Part shown: positions 1 to 9,482 of the stretch, piece after piece | How positions within the stretch are numbered: position 1 is the first letter of the stretch | Layout: each line of letters starts with the position of its first letter | Assembly: GCF_039655865.1 (NCBI RefSeq) | Contig: NZ_JBBYXL010000003.1 | Coordinates: forward strand, 525,375-589,374 | DNA length: 64,000 bases | DNA from: Prosthecobacter sp. SYSU 5D2 | GTDB taxonomy: Bacteria > Verrucomicrobiota > Verrucomicrobiia > Verrucomicrobiales > Verrucomicrobiaceae | Direction: 5' to 3' | Notes under the pieces: generated by a model | What the model was told of the DNA's origin: nothing | What the model saw: only the letters and a program-made list of their open reading frames with translations | The model's database searches: none | Position numbers and translations under genes: made by a program

Positions 1-490
1 CATACACCTCCGCCAGGGTGTTCCATAGCCGGGTGCTTTGCGGCAGCACCCGCAGCCCTTCTTGCAGGATATCCACGCCGCGCTGGATGTGGTCGTGAAA
101 CAGCTTCCCCCGTACCGCCGGATTCAGCTCTGTCCTGCCCAGGTAATTTGTCGCCGCATTGTAGGCCATGTGCCAGGCCGCCTCATCCCAGTACTTGTCA
201 TAGCGCGGTTGCAGCGTCGTCGTCAGGCGAAAATAAGAGTCCACCCGCGCCCAGTCCACATTCGCCCAGGAATCATACGCCTGCAGGTACGTGAGGCTGG
301 CCACCAGCGACCGCATCCCGCCCAGGGACGCCGCAATGCCCATCTGGCCGATGCTGTCGCGCACGCTCATGTCCAGCGGCGCGCTCAGCAGCTTCACCTC
401 ACGCAGGTAGCGCGTGGCAGCTTCCTCCACGGGCAGCTTTACCACGCCCAGAAGCAGGATCACCATCAGAGCTTGCAGCTTCCTTTTCAT
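1..490 (-). CDS. Partial hypothetical protein, TPR-like, downstream of an ABC exporter
   Basis: The gene runs off the left edge; 163 codons are visible. It starts MKRKLQALMVILLLGV, a short charged n-region followed by a hydrophobic stretch, so a signal peptide or membrane anchor is likely. The rest is helical and rich in Trp and Tyr (DSWANVDWARVDSYF, then a WDEAAWHMAY segment), with a late stretch resembling a tetratricopeptide helix pair (ILQEGLRVLPQSTRLWNTLAEVY). Its ATG shares one base with the stop codon of the upstream permease gene (TGATG), so the two are probably translationally coupled and the protein probably works with the exporter. I do not recognise a named family. Confidence 0.7.
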   Translation of the reverse strand, partial: MKRKLQALMVILLLGVVKLPVEEAATRYLREVKLLSAPLDMSVRDSIGQMGIAASLGGMRSLVASLTYLQAYDSWANVDWARVDSYFRLTTTLQPRYDKYWDEAAWHMAYNAATNYLGRTELNPAVRGKLFHDHIQRGVDILQEGLRVLPQSTRLWNTLAEVY

Positions 491-1377
491 CAGAGTTCCT
501 TCTCCACAAAGAGCAGGTGGGACACCACGCAGTAGCCCACCACATACATGGCCGCCGTGCCCAGCATCACCTGCGTGGCCGCCCAGGTCACCACCTCCCC
601 CTGGATCACATTTTCCACCACGTCAAAAACACCCAGGTCCGGCGTCAGGATGGCCAGCAGCGCGGACAGCCCCTTTTCCATCACCTCCGTCATCTTCCCA
701 TTGAGGAAAAAATCCCGCATCATGGCCTGCCCATGGCCGATGATGACCGCACAAAAGGTGATCACCACCGTGAACAGCGTGCTGCTGGCAAAGCAGGACA
801 CCATCATCGCCAGGGAAGCGACCACCGCCGCCTTCAAAAAGACCGCCAGCACCCCCAGGTGCAGATTCCACGTCAGCCCCTGCTTGGCCACATAGCCTTT
901 CAGGAATTCCAGATCCCCCTGCTCCTGCACATTCAGCGCCTCCACCATCTGCGACAGCAGCAGCTTCTCCCGCAAATAAAGAACCCCGCTAAAGGCGATG
1001 TCCATCAGGATCAAACCCGCTCCAATCAGCAAAATCACCCCCAGCAGCTTGCCCAGCAGGTATTCATAACGCGGCACCGGTTTGGATAAAATCGTGTAGA
1101 GCGTCCGGTCCTCCAGATCCCGTGGCAGCAGCAGCGCCGTGGCCACGATGGCAATCACGATGCTGAAAACCTGCAGCGCGCCAAAGGAGACATCCTTGAG
1201 CTGCTTAAGCTGCTGCTCCGGATTCAGCACCGGAAAGGCAAAACCCGCCGCCACCACGATGAAGCTGAACACGAGCAGAAAGACCAGGATCTTCATGCGC
1301 AGAAGCTGCGTCACCGTCGCCGCAGCCAGCGTCCAGATTCGCGCCGGAGAAAAATTCGTATGGGACTTGGAGGCCAT
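490..1377 (-). CDS. ABC-2 type transporter permease
   Basis: Membrane subunit of an ABC exporter, 295 residues, normal for the family. About six hydrophobic segments are visible: near residues 28-50 (KILVFLLVFSFIVVAAGFAF), 68-85, 110-130, 175-215 and 262-288. The motif LPRDLEDRTLYTILSKPVPR after the second segment is the cytoplasmic coupling region typical of ABC-2 permeases of the NosY/ABC2_membrane_2 type. The gene lies 29 bp downstream of an ATP-binding subunit and overlaps the next gene by one base, so the three form an operon. The substrate cannot be read from the sequence. Confidence 0.9.
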   Translation of the reverse strand: MASKSHTNFSPARIWTLAAATVTQLLRMKILVFLLVFSFIVVAAGFAFPVLNPEQQLKQLKDVSFGALQVFSIVIAIVATALLLPRDLEDRTLYTILSKPVPRYEYLLGKLLGVILLIGAGLILMDIAFSGVLYLREKLLLSQMVEALNVQEQGDLEFLKGYVAKQGLTWNLHLGVLAVFLKAAVVASLAMMVSCFASSTLFTVVITFCAVIIGHGQAMMRDFFLNGKMTEVMEKGLSALLAILTPDLGVFDVVENVIQGEVVTWAATQVMLGTAAMYVVGYCVVSHLLFVEKEL

Positions 1378-1406
1378 GAAAAGATAAAATTAAATCGCAG
1401 TTCGTC

Positions 1407-2309
1407 TCAGCGTTTGCCGTCCGGGCGGGAGGCCGCCGCACCCGGCGCTGCCTCCTCTGTCGCTTCCAGAAACAGACGCTCCAGCGTCGTCCGGGGATGC
1501 CCGCTGCGGATCAGCTTCGCCTGCCCGCTCCGCTCCACCAGCCGGGTGATCTCCGCCAGCAGCTCAGGGGAAGCATCCTCCAGCACCAGCTCCGTATGGT
1601 TTTCCACCGCGATGAGTTCATCCACCCGGCCCTCACGCATCATCTTGCCATGTGCCATGATGCCCACGCGGTCGCACACTTCCTGCATCTGCTCCAGCAG
1701 GTGGCTCGTCACCAGTACCGTGATGCCCTCCTTTTTAAAACCCAGCACCAGGTCCCGGATCTTCCGCGATCCCGCCGGGTCCACGCCCGCTGTCGGCTCA
1801 TCCAGCACGATCAGCCTCGGCCGGTGCAGCAGCGCCTGCGCCAGCCCCAGCCGCTGCAGCATCCCCTTGGAGTAGCCCGCCACACGCCGGTCCGCCGCAT
1901 CCTCCAGCCCCGTCAGCGCCAGCATCTCCCGCGCCCGGTCTTTTAGCTCCTTGCCACCCATGCTGCATAGCCGCCCGTAAAACAGCAACGTTTCCATCCC
2001 GTTCAGGTGCTTATAAAAATACGGATTCTCCGGCAGGAAACCAACCTCCGTCCGGCTCGCCACCTCCGTGCTCGACCGGCCAAAAATCGTCGTCCGGCCC
2101 CGCGTCGGCGCGAGCAGGCCCAGGATCGCCTTCATTGTCGTGGACTTGCCCGACCCGTTCGGCCCGATCAGCCCGTACACCTCCCCCGACTTCACCTCCA
2201 GCGACAGGTCCTGCACCGCCACAAACGCCTTCTTCCCCAGCCCCCCTTTGAAAACCTTCGTCAGGTTCTCCACAGTCACAGCAGGGGCATGGGCAGCAAG
2301 TTCAGACAT
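1407..2309 (-). CDS. ABC transporter ATP-binding protein
   Basis: Cytoplasmic ATPase of the exporter encoded with the downstream ABC-2 permease. Walker A is GPNGSGKST, the signature is the variant YSKGMLQRLGLAQALLH, Walker B is LIVLDEPTAGVDP, and the switch His lies in TVLVTSHLL. A C-terminal extension of about 80 residues follows, as in drug and lipid ABC-2 exporters of the CcmA/NatA type. I chose the ATG at 2309 (MSELAAH, 300 residues) over one at 2354 because GGAGAG lies 9 bp upstream of 2309 and the family homology begins soon after it. The gene diverges from the FtsX-type permease gene across about 185 bp. Confidence 0.93.
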   Translation of the reverse strand: MSELAAHAPAVTVENLTKVFKGGLGKKAFVAVQDLSLEVKSGEVYGLIGPNGSGKSTTMKAILGLLAPTRGRTTIFGRSSTEVASRTEVGFLPENPYFYKHLNGMETLLFYGRLCSMGGKELKDRAREMLALTGLEDAADRRVAGYSKGMLQRLGLAQALLHRPRLIVLDEPTAGVDPAGSRKIRDLVLGFKKEGITVLVTSHLLEQMQEVCDRVGIMAHGKMMREGRVDELIAVENHTELVLEDASPELLAEITRLVERSGQAKLIRSGHPRTTLERLFLEATEEAAPGAAASRPDGKR

Positions 2310-2362
2310 GGTCAGGTTTCTCTCCAATGAAGGGATACCCGCCTGCCCTGTCAATCATTCGT

Positions 2363-2377
2363 TCCCGCTTCGCGGGA
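2363..2377. repeat. Short perfect hairpin in the divergent intergenic region
   Basis: TCCCGC-ttc-GCGGGA, a 6-bp perfect stem with a 3-base loop. It lies just upstream of the ABC ATPase start and next to tandem 14-base repeats. Its role is unknown; it could be part of an operator or a dispersed palindrome. Confidence 0.4.
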
Positions 2378-2379
2378 TC

Positions 2380-2468
2380 ATTCGTCATTCTTCATTCGCC
2401 ATTCTTCATTCCCCTCCCCTTCCCCCTCGCCATCCTCCAAATCATCAGTCATAAATCATCAATCATAA
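2380..2468. repeat. Two different tandem 14-base repeats
   Basis: ATTCGTCATTCTTC (2380-2393) is followed by ATTCGCCATTCTTC (2394-2407) and a further ATTC. After a CT-rich spacer, ATCATCAGTCATAA (2441-2454) is followed by ATCATCAATCATAA (2455-2468). Each pair differs at one position. They fill most of the gap between the divergent ABC ATPase and FtsX-type genes, ending 26 bp before the ATG at 2495. They could be slippage products or spaced binding sites. Confidence 0.6.
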
Positions 2469-2494
2469 GTCCCGCCCTCGCCCGTATATTCACT

Positions 2495-5400
2495 ATGTCC
2501 TTGTTCTCCTTCGTCCTCTCCTCGGCCCGGCACTATTGGCGCGGACATCTCGGCCTGCTGCTCGGGGCCTTTCTCGCCTCCGCCATTCTCAGCGGCTCCC
2601 TTCTTGTCGGCGATTCCGTCCGCGCCAGCCTCCGCCGGGTGGCCGATCTCCGCCTGGGCCAGATCCACGCCGGAGTCCTCGGTGGTGACCGCTGGTTCAC
2701 GGAAACCCTGGCCTCGAAAGCAAACACTACTCCCGCCATCATCGCTATCGGCTCCGCCGCCAGCTCCAATGGCCAGGTCCGCGTCAATGGAGCGCAGGTT
2801 CTCGGCGTCGAATCCGGCTTCTGGAAACTCAGCACCAGCGGCAAAGCCATTGAGCTGACCCAGGGCCAGATCGCCCTCAATGAACCCCTCGCCCGCAAGC
2901 TCTCCGCCAAAGTGGGCGATACCGTCCTCATCCGCCTGGAGCGCCCCAGCGCCATCTCCCGCGATGCGCCTCTTTCCGGCAGCACCAATGAGGACGTCTC
3001 CCTCCGCCGCAGCGTCGGTGCCATCGTCAGCGCCGAGGACTTCGGCGCCTTCCAGCTCGTCGCCTCCCAGGTCTCCCCCGATTCCGTTTTTGTCCCCCTC
3101 GCCGACCTCCAGACCCAGATCGAAATGGACGGCAAAATCAACGCCCTCCTCTCCTCCTCCCCCACCTTCGCCAGCGATACCGCCGCTCTGGAAAAAGCCA
3201 AATCCATCGCCGACTTCGCCCTCAAAATAAAGCATGTGGAAGCTCCCCGCAAGGAGTGGGAAGTCAGCACCGACCGCGTCTTCATGGACCGCTCCCTCGC
3301 CACTGACCTCCTCGCTCGCGACCAGAGCTATGGCGTCCTCACCTACCTCGTCAACGGCTTCAAATCCGCCAAAGGGGCCACGCCTTACTCCATGGTCACC
3401 GCCACGGACAAACTTGATGTTAGGCCAAACGAGATCATCATCACCCAATGGCTCGCCGAGGACCACGGCCTCGTCATTGGCGACAAACTGGACATCATTT
3501 ACTACGTCGTCGGCCTCGGCCGCGAACTCAAAGAACAGACCGCCACCTTCACCGTCAGCGGCATCCTGCCCATGGACGATCCTAACGTCACCCGCGCCTG
3601 GACGCCTGACTTTCCCGGCGTCTCCGACGTGGACAACTGCCGCGACTGGGACCCTGGCATCCCCATGGACACCAAGAAGATCCGCGACAAGGACGAAAAA
3701 TACTGGGATGACTACAAAGGCACGCCCAAAGGTTTCATCAGCCTGGAAGACGGCAAAAAACTCTGGGCTAACCGCTTCGGCAACCTGACCTCCATTCGCT
3801 TCCCCGATGCAGGCGAGGACGAAGCCGCCCTTCAGGCCGAAGTCGTCTCCAGCCTCGCCCTCGCCGACATCGGCCTCACCCCCACCGACTTCAAAGGCCA
3901 AGCCACCGCCGCCGCCAAAGGCAGCGTGGATTTTGGCGGCCTCTTCATCGGCCTCAGCCTCTTCCTCATCGCCGCCGCCCTCATCTTCGCCGCCCTGCTT
4001 TTCCTCTTCACCCTGGAGCGCCGCTCCGCCCAGGTCGGCCTGCTTCTCGCCATGGGCTGGACCTCCAAAATGGTACGACGCTCCTTGTTAGGCGAAGCCG
4101 GAGTCCTTGCCGTCCTCGGGGCCGTCCTCGGTGTCTTCGGCGGCGAGCTTTATACCAAGCTCGCGCTGAAGGGCCTCAGTGGAGCCTGGTCCGGTGCTTC
4201 CCAGGGCCTCCCCCTTATATATTCAGGCAGCATCGCCACCAAGGCCGGTGCCGGCGTCGGAGCCGTCATCGTCGTCCTGCTCACATTGTGGTGGGCCAGC
4301 CGCCGTCTTTTCAAGCAGCAGGCCCGCGACCTCCTCAGCTCCTGGAGCGCCGATGATGCCTCCGCATGCCTCGCCTCCCGGCAGCCACTTTGGAGAAAAC
4401 TCATGCCCTTCATCTGGCTCGGTGGTGCCGCCGCCCTCATGGCCGCAGGCACCCAGGCTACCGCCCCGGCGGCTGTCGCCGGCATGTTCTTCGGCAGCGG
4501 ATTCCTCCTCCTCATGGGCGGCCTCTCCCTTGCCCGCCGCTGGATGCTCCGCTCCTCCGGCCTCGCCCACAGCCTCTGGCAGATCGGCGTCCGCAATGTC
4601 ACCCGCCGCCCCTCCCGCAGCCTCGCCGTCATGGGCATGATGGCCGGCGGCATCTTCCTCGTCACCGCTGTCAATGCCTTCCGCATGAGCGCTGGCGACG
4701 TCACCGAACCCGCCTCCGGCACCGGCGGCTTCGCCCTCGTTGGCGAGTCCTCCCTGCCCATCTATGAAGACCTCAACACCCCCGCCGGTCGCGATGCCTT
4801 CGGCCTGGATGAAGAGCTTCTCAAAGACGTCACCATCATCCCCTTCCGCGTTCGTCAGGGCGATGACGCCAGTTGCCTCAACCTCAACCGCGCCCAAAAA
4901 CCCGTCCTCGTCGGCGTGGATCCCGCCAAGCTCGAAGGGCGCTTCAGCTTCGCTGGCGATGGCACCTGGACCGGCCTTAACGAACCCCTCCAGGCCATCG
5001 CCGACCAGGCCACCGCCATGTGGGGCCTCGGCCTCGGCGTCGGTGACGCGCTCGATTACCTCGACTCCTCCGGCAATCCCATCCAGGTCAAGCTGCACGC
5101 CATGCTCGCCGGGTCAGTCCTCCAGGGAAAAATGATCATCAGCGAGCAAGCCTTCCTCACCACCTATCCCGATGTCGCCGGTTACCGCGCCTTCCTCATT
5201 GATGCTCCGGCGGAAAAGATGGACGAAGTCAGCGCCCACCTCACCCGCCAGCTCGAGCCGCGCGGCCTCGCTCTTGAGCCCGCCAAAGACCGGCTCGAAA
5301 CCTTCATGTCCGTGCAGAACACCTACATCGGCATCTTCACCGTCCTCGGCGGCCTCGGCGTCCTGTTAGGCACCGCCGGCCTCGGCATCCTCGTCGCCCG

Positions 5401-5701
5401 CCACGTCCTCGAGCGTCGCGGCGAGCTCGGCCTCATGCAAGCCGTCGGCTTCCAGCCCGCCTCCCTCCGCCGCCTCATTTTAGGCGAGCACATCGTCCTC
5501 CTCATCGCCGGTGTTTTGCTCGGCGTCCTCAGCGCCATCCTCGCCGTCTGGCCCAGCCTCCAGCAAGGCGGCACCTCCTTGCCCCTCCCCTTCCTCACCG
5601 CCCTCATCACCACCATCATCCTCTTCGGCATCCTCATCTGCTGGATCTCCGTTTCTGCGGCCGTGAGAGGCAAGCTGATTGAGGCGATTCGGCGGGAATA
5701 A
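2495..5701 (+). CDS. FtsX-like ABC permease with two FtsX modules
   Basis: Inner-membrane permease of the MacB/LolC/FtsX superfamily, 1068 residues when started at 2495 (MSLFSFVLSSARHYWRG). The first membrane segment is near residues 18-38, followed by a long periplasmic domain to about residue 470. A first FtsX module starts near 481 (GGLFIGLSLFLIAAALIF, then LLLAMGWTSKMVRRSLLGE), and a second lies near 940-1060 with the same layout (GLMQAVGFQPASLRRLILGE). Such proteins normally work with a LolD/MacB-type ATPase, but none is adjacent on this strand; the ATPase across the divergent gap belongs to an ABC-2 system. The frame stays open upstream to 2327, but that part reads through the 14-base repeats and looks non-coding. 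The cargo (lipoprotein, peptide or lipid) is unknown. Confidence 0.88.
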   Translation: MSLFSFVLSSARHYWRGHLGLLLGAFLASAILSGSLLVGDSVRASLRRVADLRLGQIHAGVLGGDRWFTETLASKANTTPAIIAIGSAASSNGQVRVNGAQVLGVESGFWKLSTSGKAIELTQGQIALNEPLARKLSAKVGDTVLIRLERPSAISRDAPLSGSTNEDVSLRRSVGAIVSAEDFGAFQLVASQVSPDSVFVPLADLQTQIEMDGKINALLSSSPTFASDTAALEKAKSIADFALKIKHVEAPRKEWEVSTDRVFMDRSLATDLLARDQSYGVLTYLVNGFKSAKGATPYSMVTATDKLDVRPNEIIITQWLAEDHGLVIGDKLDIIYYVVGLGRELKEQTATFTVSGILPMDDPNVTRAWTPDFPGVSDVDNCRDWDPGIPMDTKKIRDKDEKYWDDYKGTPKGFISLEDGKKLWANRFGNLTSIRFPDAGEDEAALQAEVVSSLALADIGLTPTDFKGQATAAAKGSVDFGGLFIGLSLFLIAAALIFAALLFLFTLERRSAQVGLLLAMGWTSKMVRRSLLGEAGVLAVLGAVLGVFGGELYTKLALKGLSGAWSGASQGLPLIYSGSIATKAGAGVGAVIVVLLTLWWASRRLFKQQARDLLSSWSADDASACLASRQPLWRKLMPFIWLGGAAALMAAGTQATAPAAVAGMFFGSGFLLLMGGLSLARRWMLRSSGLAHSLWQIGVRNVTRRPSRSLAVMGMMAGGIFLVTAVNAFRMSAGDVTEPASGTGGFALVGESSLPIYEDLNTPAGRDAFGLDEELLKDVTIIPFRVRQGDDASCLNLNRAQKPVLVGVDPAKLEGRFSFAGDGTWTGLNEPLQAIADQATAMWGLGLGVGDALDYLDSSGNPIQVKLHAMLAGSVLQGKMIISEQAFLTTYPDVAGYRAFLIDAPAEKMDEVSAHLTRQLEPRGLALEPAKDRLETFMSVQNTYIGIFTVLGGLGVLLGTAGLGILVARHVLERRGELGLMQAVGFQPASLRRLILGEHIVLLIAGVLLGVLSAILAVWPSLQQGGTSLPLPFLTALITTIILFGILICWISVSAAVRGKLIEAIRRE

Positions 5702-5711
5702 CCAAAGGTAG

Positions 5712-5731
5712 GGACGCGCTGCGCCGCGTCC
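5712..5731. repeat. GC-rich palindrome after the FtsX-type gene
   Basis: GGACGCG-ctgcgc-CGCGTCC forms a 7-bp perfect stem starting 10 bp after the stop codon of the permease gene. There is no T-run, so it is either a weak or Rho-assisted transcript end or a dispersed palindromic unit. Only this copy is in the window. Confidence 0.5.
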
Positions 5732-5773
5732 GACTTCCCTCTTCCGCCCACTTTCATCTCGCCACTTCGTCGT

Positions 5774-6241
5774 ATGAATACCATCCAGCTCCCCAAACTC
5801 GCCGGGGGCATTCTCGCCGCCATGCTCATCATGTCCTGCAATCCCGCATCCACTTTTTCACCTCCCGTTGGAGTCGCCAGCATCAAGCAGGAATCGATTG
5901 TCGCTTTGCCAAGATTCAATCGTTACGATGCCCTGCTCGATGCCATCCCAAAGATGATCGCGTCTGGAGACTTCTCAACATCTGAAGAATTTCTAGACAG
6001 CTTCACCGGACTCTTCAGACAGGACGGCGTCCTTTATTTCCAACTCGGTGGCTCCCCGCAGGCACTGCGGGAATACACCACCGAAGCGAAAGTCCGGGAA
6101 ATCCCAGGACCTTCAGTATTGGCCGCAGATTCCCCTGCATGGTGGCCCAATCGCGCCGATCCCAAAAACGCACCCTACCTTCAAATGATAGCAGGATCCA
6201 TGAGTCAGGAACTCTACACCGAACGCATGAATGGCCTTTAG
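5774..6241 (+). CDS. Hypothetical lipoprotein
   Basis: A 155-residue protein with an N-terminal signal peptide and a plausible lipobox (AAMLIMSC, Cys at residue 22). It would then be lipidated and anchored on the periplasmic side of the envelope. The mature part has no motif I recognise; it is acidic to neutral, with a Trp-rich patch (SPAWWPNRADPKNAPYLQM). It lies 72 bp downstream of the FtsX-type permease on the same strand, so a role beside that transporter is possible but only inferred. Confidence 0.6.
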   Translation: MNTIQLPKLAGGILAAMLIMSCNPASTFSPPVGVASIKQESIVALPRFNRYDALLDAIPKMIASGDFSTSEEFLDSFTGLFRQDGVLYFQLGGSPQALREYTTEAKVREIPGPSVLAADSPAWWPNRADPKNAPYLQMIAGSMSQELYTERMNGL

Positions 6242-6298
6242 CCCCCAGCGGGACGCCCGAACCATCAACCGCTCTCCAGATCTAAAATCTCTCCCGCC

Positions 6299-6502
6299 AT
6301 GGATCACCTCCTCTTCGCCCTCATCCGCCTCATGATCTGGCCGTACAGCGCTTGGAAAACCTCGCTCGAGAACTCCCGCGTCGGCATCTCCCCATCCGAG
6401 CGCGACACCCTCCGTTTCTGGAAACGCTTCGCCATCTTCGGCACCCTGTTCATCCTGCTCGCCGTGGCGGGCCTCGTCGCCCTCGTCATCTTCAATGCCT
6501 AA
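6299..6502 (+). CDS. Small single-pass membrane protein
   Basis: A 67-residue frame with an amphipathic N-terminal half (MDHLLFALIRLMIWPYSAWK), a charged middle (SERDTLRFWKRF) and a clear C-terminal membrane span (FAIFGTLFILLAVAGLVALV). The hydrophobic pattern supports a real gene, but no family is recognised and no strong ribosome-binding site is present. It follows the hypothetical lipoprotein by 57 bp on the same strand. Confidence 0.5.
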   Translation: MDHLLFALIRLMIWPYSAWKTSLENSRVGISPSERDTLRFWKRFAIFGTLFILLAVAGLVALVIFNA

Positions 6503-6827
6503 GACCACAAGTCCCCCCGCAGCGAACCAGCTTGGCAGGGTTGCGCTAGGGGTAATTCCCAATCTCTGACAAGGCGGTCAAAACAACCAATCGTTATTGT
6601 CAGGACGATGCAGTGAAGAAACACTTCTTCCCTTCCTTATCGCAGGGTCACAGAGTCAAAATGTCACACTTGCCCGCCTCTTTCGCGCCATTTCCTGACA
6701 TTCGCCTCTACCTCCGCCCGTTTCTCAATGCACGCCCGTTCCTTGCCAATTAAGGGCTAGCGCTTCATTGCGACTTCATGGCACACTATAAGCAAAGGAA
6801 AAGGCAAACAACCCGCCTTCAATCATC
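6503..6827. other. Intergenic region upstream of clpB
   Basis: 325 bp without a convincing gene. It must contain the clpB promoter. A TATAAG hexamer lies at 6787-6792, about 36 bp before the clpB ATG, but no well-spaced -35 box is evident. I see no CIRCE operator (TTAGCACTC inverted repeat) and no clear heat-shock sigma consensus. Confidence 0.4.
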
Positions 6828-9419
6828 ATGTCTCCAGAAAAATTTACCGTTAAACTCCAGGAAGCCTTCAATGCCTCCCAGTCAGTGGCCACACGTTACG
6901 GGCATCAGGAGGTGAAAGCCGCGCATTTGCTGACCGCACTGCTGGATCAGGAGGGCGGCATCACGGCCCCCCTGCTGGAAAAGGCCTCCATCAATCCGGA
7001 TGCTTTTTCCAACCTGGAATCCCAGCTTGCCAATCTGCTCTCCCGCCAGCCGAAGGTCAGCGGGGCCACCGGCAGCCTTTACCTTTCCAGCGAATTCCGC
7101 GAGCTGATGACCAAGGCCGAGGATGAGCAGAAAAAGCTGAAGGATGATTTCCTCAGCGTGGAGCACATCCTCCTGGGCCTCTTCAAAACCAAGACTGACC
7201 TCAGCGATGTGCTGAAGCAGGCCGGCCTGACCTATGACAGTGTCTCCAAGGCGCTGAGCGCCGTGCGCGGCAGCCAGCGGGTGGTGGACCAGGACCCGGA
7301 GGGCAAATACCAGACGCTGGAAAAATACGGCACTGACCTGACCGCCCGCGCCAAGCAGGGCAAGATTGACCCCGTGATCGGCCGTGATGAGGAGATCCGC
7401 CGGGTAATGCAGGTGCTGAGCCGCCGCACCAAAAACAACCCGGTGCTCATCGGTGAACCGGGTGTGGGCAAGACCGCGATCGCCGAGGGCCTGGCGCGCC
7501 GCATCGTGGCTGGTGACGTGCCGGATTCCCTGAAGGGCAAGCGCCTGATCAGCATGGACCTGGGCGGCATGATGGCCGGGGCCAAGTTCCGGGGCGAGTT
7601 TGAAGAACGTCTGAAGGCCTTCCTTAAAGAGGTGACCAGCAGCGAGGGGGAGATCATTCTCTTCATTGACGAGTTGCATACCATCGTCGGTGCTGGCAAG
7701 GCCGAAGGGGCGATGGATGCGGGCAACCTGCTGAAGCCGCAGCTGGCCCGTGGCGAGCTGCGCTGCATCGGCGCGACGACGCTGGATGAGTACCGCAAAT
7801 ACATCGAGAAGGATCCTGCCCTGGAGCGGCGCTTCCAGCCGGTGCTGGTGGGCGAACCAAGCGTGGAGGACACCATCGCCATCCTGCGCGGTCTGAAGGA
7901 GCGCTATGAGGTGCACCACGGCGTGCGCATTCAGGACGGGGCCATTATCGCCGCCGCCACCCTGAGTAACCGCTACATCACCGACCGCTTCCTGCCGGAC
8001 AAGGCCATTGACCTGGTGGATGAGGCCGCCAGCCGCATCAAGATCGAGCTGGATTCCATGCCCACGGAGATTGACGTCATCGAGCGCCAGATCATGCAGG
8101 GCGAGATGGAGCGCCAGGTTTTGAAAAAGGAAAAGGACCCTGCCAGCAAGGCCCGCCTCGAAAAACTGGAGAAGGAAATCGCCGACCAGAAGGAACACTC
8201 CGCGGCTCTGAAAGCCCAATGGCTCAAAGAAAAAGAAACGGTGGATGCCGGTCGCAAGGTCAAAGAAGAAATCGACCGCCTGCGCACCGAACTGGAGCAG
8301 GCCCAGCGTCGTGGCGACTTCGGCCGCGCCGGTGAAATCCAATACGGCCTCATTCCCGACCTGGAGAAGAAGCTCCAGCACGAATCCCTCACCGAAGCTG
8401 CTGACAAGCCGAAGGCCCAACCAACTTTGCTGCGTGAGGAGGTGACGGAAGACGACATCGCCCGCGTCGTCGCCAACTGGACGGGCATCCCTGTATCCCG
8501 CCTGCAGGAGGGCGAGCGCTCCAAGCTCATCAAGATGGAAGAGCGGCTCGCGGACCGCGTCATCGGCCAGCGGGATGCCATCGTCGCCGTTTCCAATGCC
8601 GTGCGCCGTGCCCGTGCGGGCATCCAGGATGAGAACCGCCCCATCGGCAGCTTCCTGTTCCTGGGCCCCACCGGCGTGGGCAAGACGGAGCTGTGCAAGG
8701 CCCTGGCGGAATTCCTCTTCGACGATGAAGGCGCCATGACCCGCATTGACATGAGCGAATACATGGAGAAGCACAGCGTGAGCCGTCTCATCGGCGCACC
8801 TCCCGGTTATGTCGGTTATGATGAAGGCGGTCAGCTCACCGAGGCCGTGCGCCGCCGGCCTTACAGTGTGGTGCTCTTTGACGAGGTGGAAAAAGCCCAC
8901 CCGGATGTCTTTAACAGCCTGCTGCAAGTGCTGGATGACGGCCGCATCACCGACGGCCAGGGCCGCACCGTGGACTTCAAAAACACGGTCATCATCATGA
9001 CCAGCAACATCGGCAGCAGTGCCATCCAGGACGTCACCAATGCCGAGCAGCGCGATGCCCTCGTGCGTGAATCGTTGAAGCAGTTCTTCCGCCCCGAGTT
9101 CCTGAACCGCATCGATGAAATCGTCATCTTTGACCGGCTGGATGCCACCCAGCTTGACAAGATCGTCAAGATCCAACTCCAGCGCGTCATCACCCGCCTG
9201 GCCAAACAGAACATCCACCTCACGGTCACGGATGACACCACCCGCTACCTCGCTGATGCCGGCTTCGATCCCGTCTTCGGTGCCCGCCCCCTGAAACGCG
9301 CCATCCAGAAACACCTGCTGGATCCCCTCAGCCTCGCCGTGCTGGAAGGCGGCTTCAAAGATGGTGACCACATCACCGCCAGGATGAAGGACGGCAAAGT
9401 GGAGTTTGAGAAGGCGTGA
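6828..9419 (+). CDS. clpB: ATP-dependent chaperone ClpB
   Basis: Hexameric AAA+ disaggregase that, with the DnaK system, threads aggregated proteins through its central pore in the cytoplasm. At 863 residues it is full length (E. coli ClpB has 857). Order: Clp N-domain with two repeats (residues 1-148); NBD1 with Walker A GEPGVGKT near 209, Walker [10 protein letters not shown] and the pore segment [10 protein letters not shown]; the coiled-coil M-domain (about 405-530, [20 protein letters not shown]), which separates ClpB from ClpA and ClpC; NBD2 with Walker [10 protein letters not shown] and Walker [14 protein letters not shown], pore loop [11 protein letters not shown]; and the D2 C-terminal domain. 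It is followed by a hairpin and a lipocalin gene. Heat-shock regulation is expected for the family, but no operator is visible. Confidence 0.98.
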   Translation: MSPEKFTVKLQEAFNASQSVATRYGHQEVKAAHLLTALLDQEGGITAPLLEKASINPDAFSNLESQLANLLSRQPKVSGATGSLYLSSEFRELMTKAEDEQKKLKDDFLSVEHILLGLFKTKTDLSDVLKQAGLTYDSVSKALSAVRGSQRVVDQDPEGKYQTLEKYGTDLTARAKQGKIDPVIGRDEEIRRVMQVLSRRTKNNPVLIGEPGVGKTAIAEGLARRIVAGDVPDSLKGKRLISMDLGGMMAGAKFRGEFEERLKAFLKEVTSSEGEIILFIDELHTIVGAGKAEGAMDAGNLLKPQLARGELRCIGATTLDEYRKYIEKDPALERRFQPVLVGEPSVEDTIAILRGLKERYEVHHGVRIQDGAIIAAATLSNRYITDRFLPDKAIDLVDEAASRIKIELDSMPTEIDVIERQIMQGEMERQVLKKEKDPASKARLEKLEKEIADQKEHSAALKAQWLKEKETVDAGRKVKEEIDRLRTELEQAQRRGDFGRAGEIQYGLIPDLEKKLQHESLTEAADKPKAQPTLLREEVTEDDIARVVANWTGIPVSRLQEGERSKLIKMEERLADRVIGQRDAIVAVSNAVRRARAGIQDENRPIGSFLFLGPTGVGKTELCKALAEFLFDDEGAMTRIDMSEYMEKHSVSRLIGAPPGYVGYDEGGQLTEAVRRRPYSVVLFDEVEKAHPDVFNSLLQVLDDGRITDGQGRTVDFKNTVIIMTSNIGSSAIQDVTNAEQRDALVRESLKQFFRPEFLNRIDEIVIFDRLDATQLDKIVKIQLQRVITRLAKQNIHLTVTDDTTRYLADAGFDPVFGARPLKRAIQKHLLDPLSLAVLEGGFKDGDHITARMKDGKVEFEKA

Positions 9420-9443
9420 GATTTCGCGGCCAATGAACATTTT

Positions 9444-9466
9444 CACGGCTCCAATCAGGAGCCGTG
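9444..9466 (+). terminator. Hairpin after clpB
   Basis: CACGGCTCC-aatca-GGAGCCGTG, a perfect 9-bp stem with a 5-base loop starting 24 bp after the clpB stop. It is followed by ATCCGTTCTT, a weak T-tract. It is probably an intrinsic or Rho-assisted terminator for clpB, only 16 bp before the lipocalin ATG, so it could also lie in the lipocalin 5' leader. Confidence 0.6.
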
Positions 9467-9482
9467 ATCCGTTCTTACAGGG

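Noticed and set aside
2459..3901. A 480-codon open frame antisense to the FtsX-type gene
   Set aside because: Extremely Gly/Glu/Ala-biased translation, no motifs, and antisense to a clear gene.
6503..6827. A CIRCE or heat-shock operator before clpB
   Set aside because: The inverted repeat TTAGCACTC...GAGTGCTAA is absent and no clear sigma-32-like promoter is visible.
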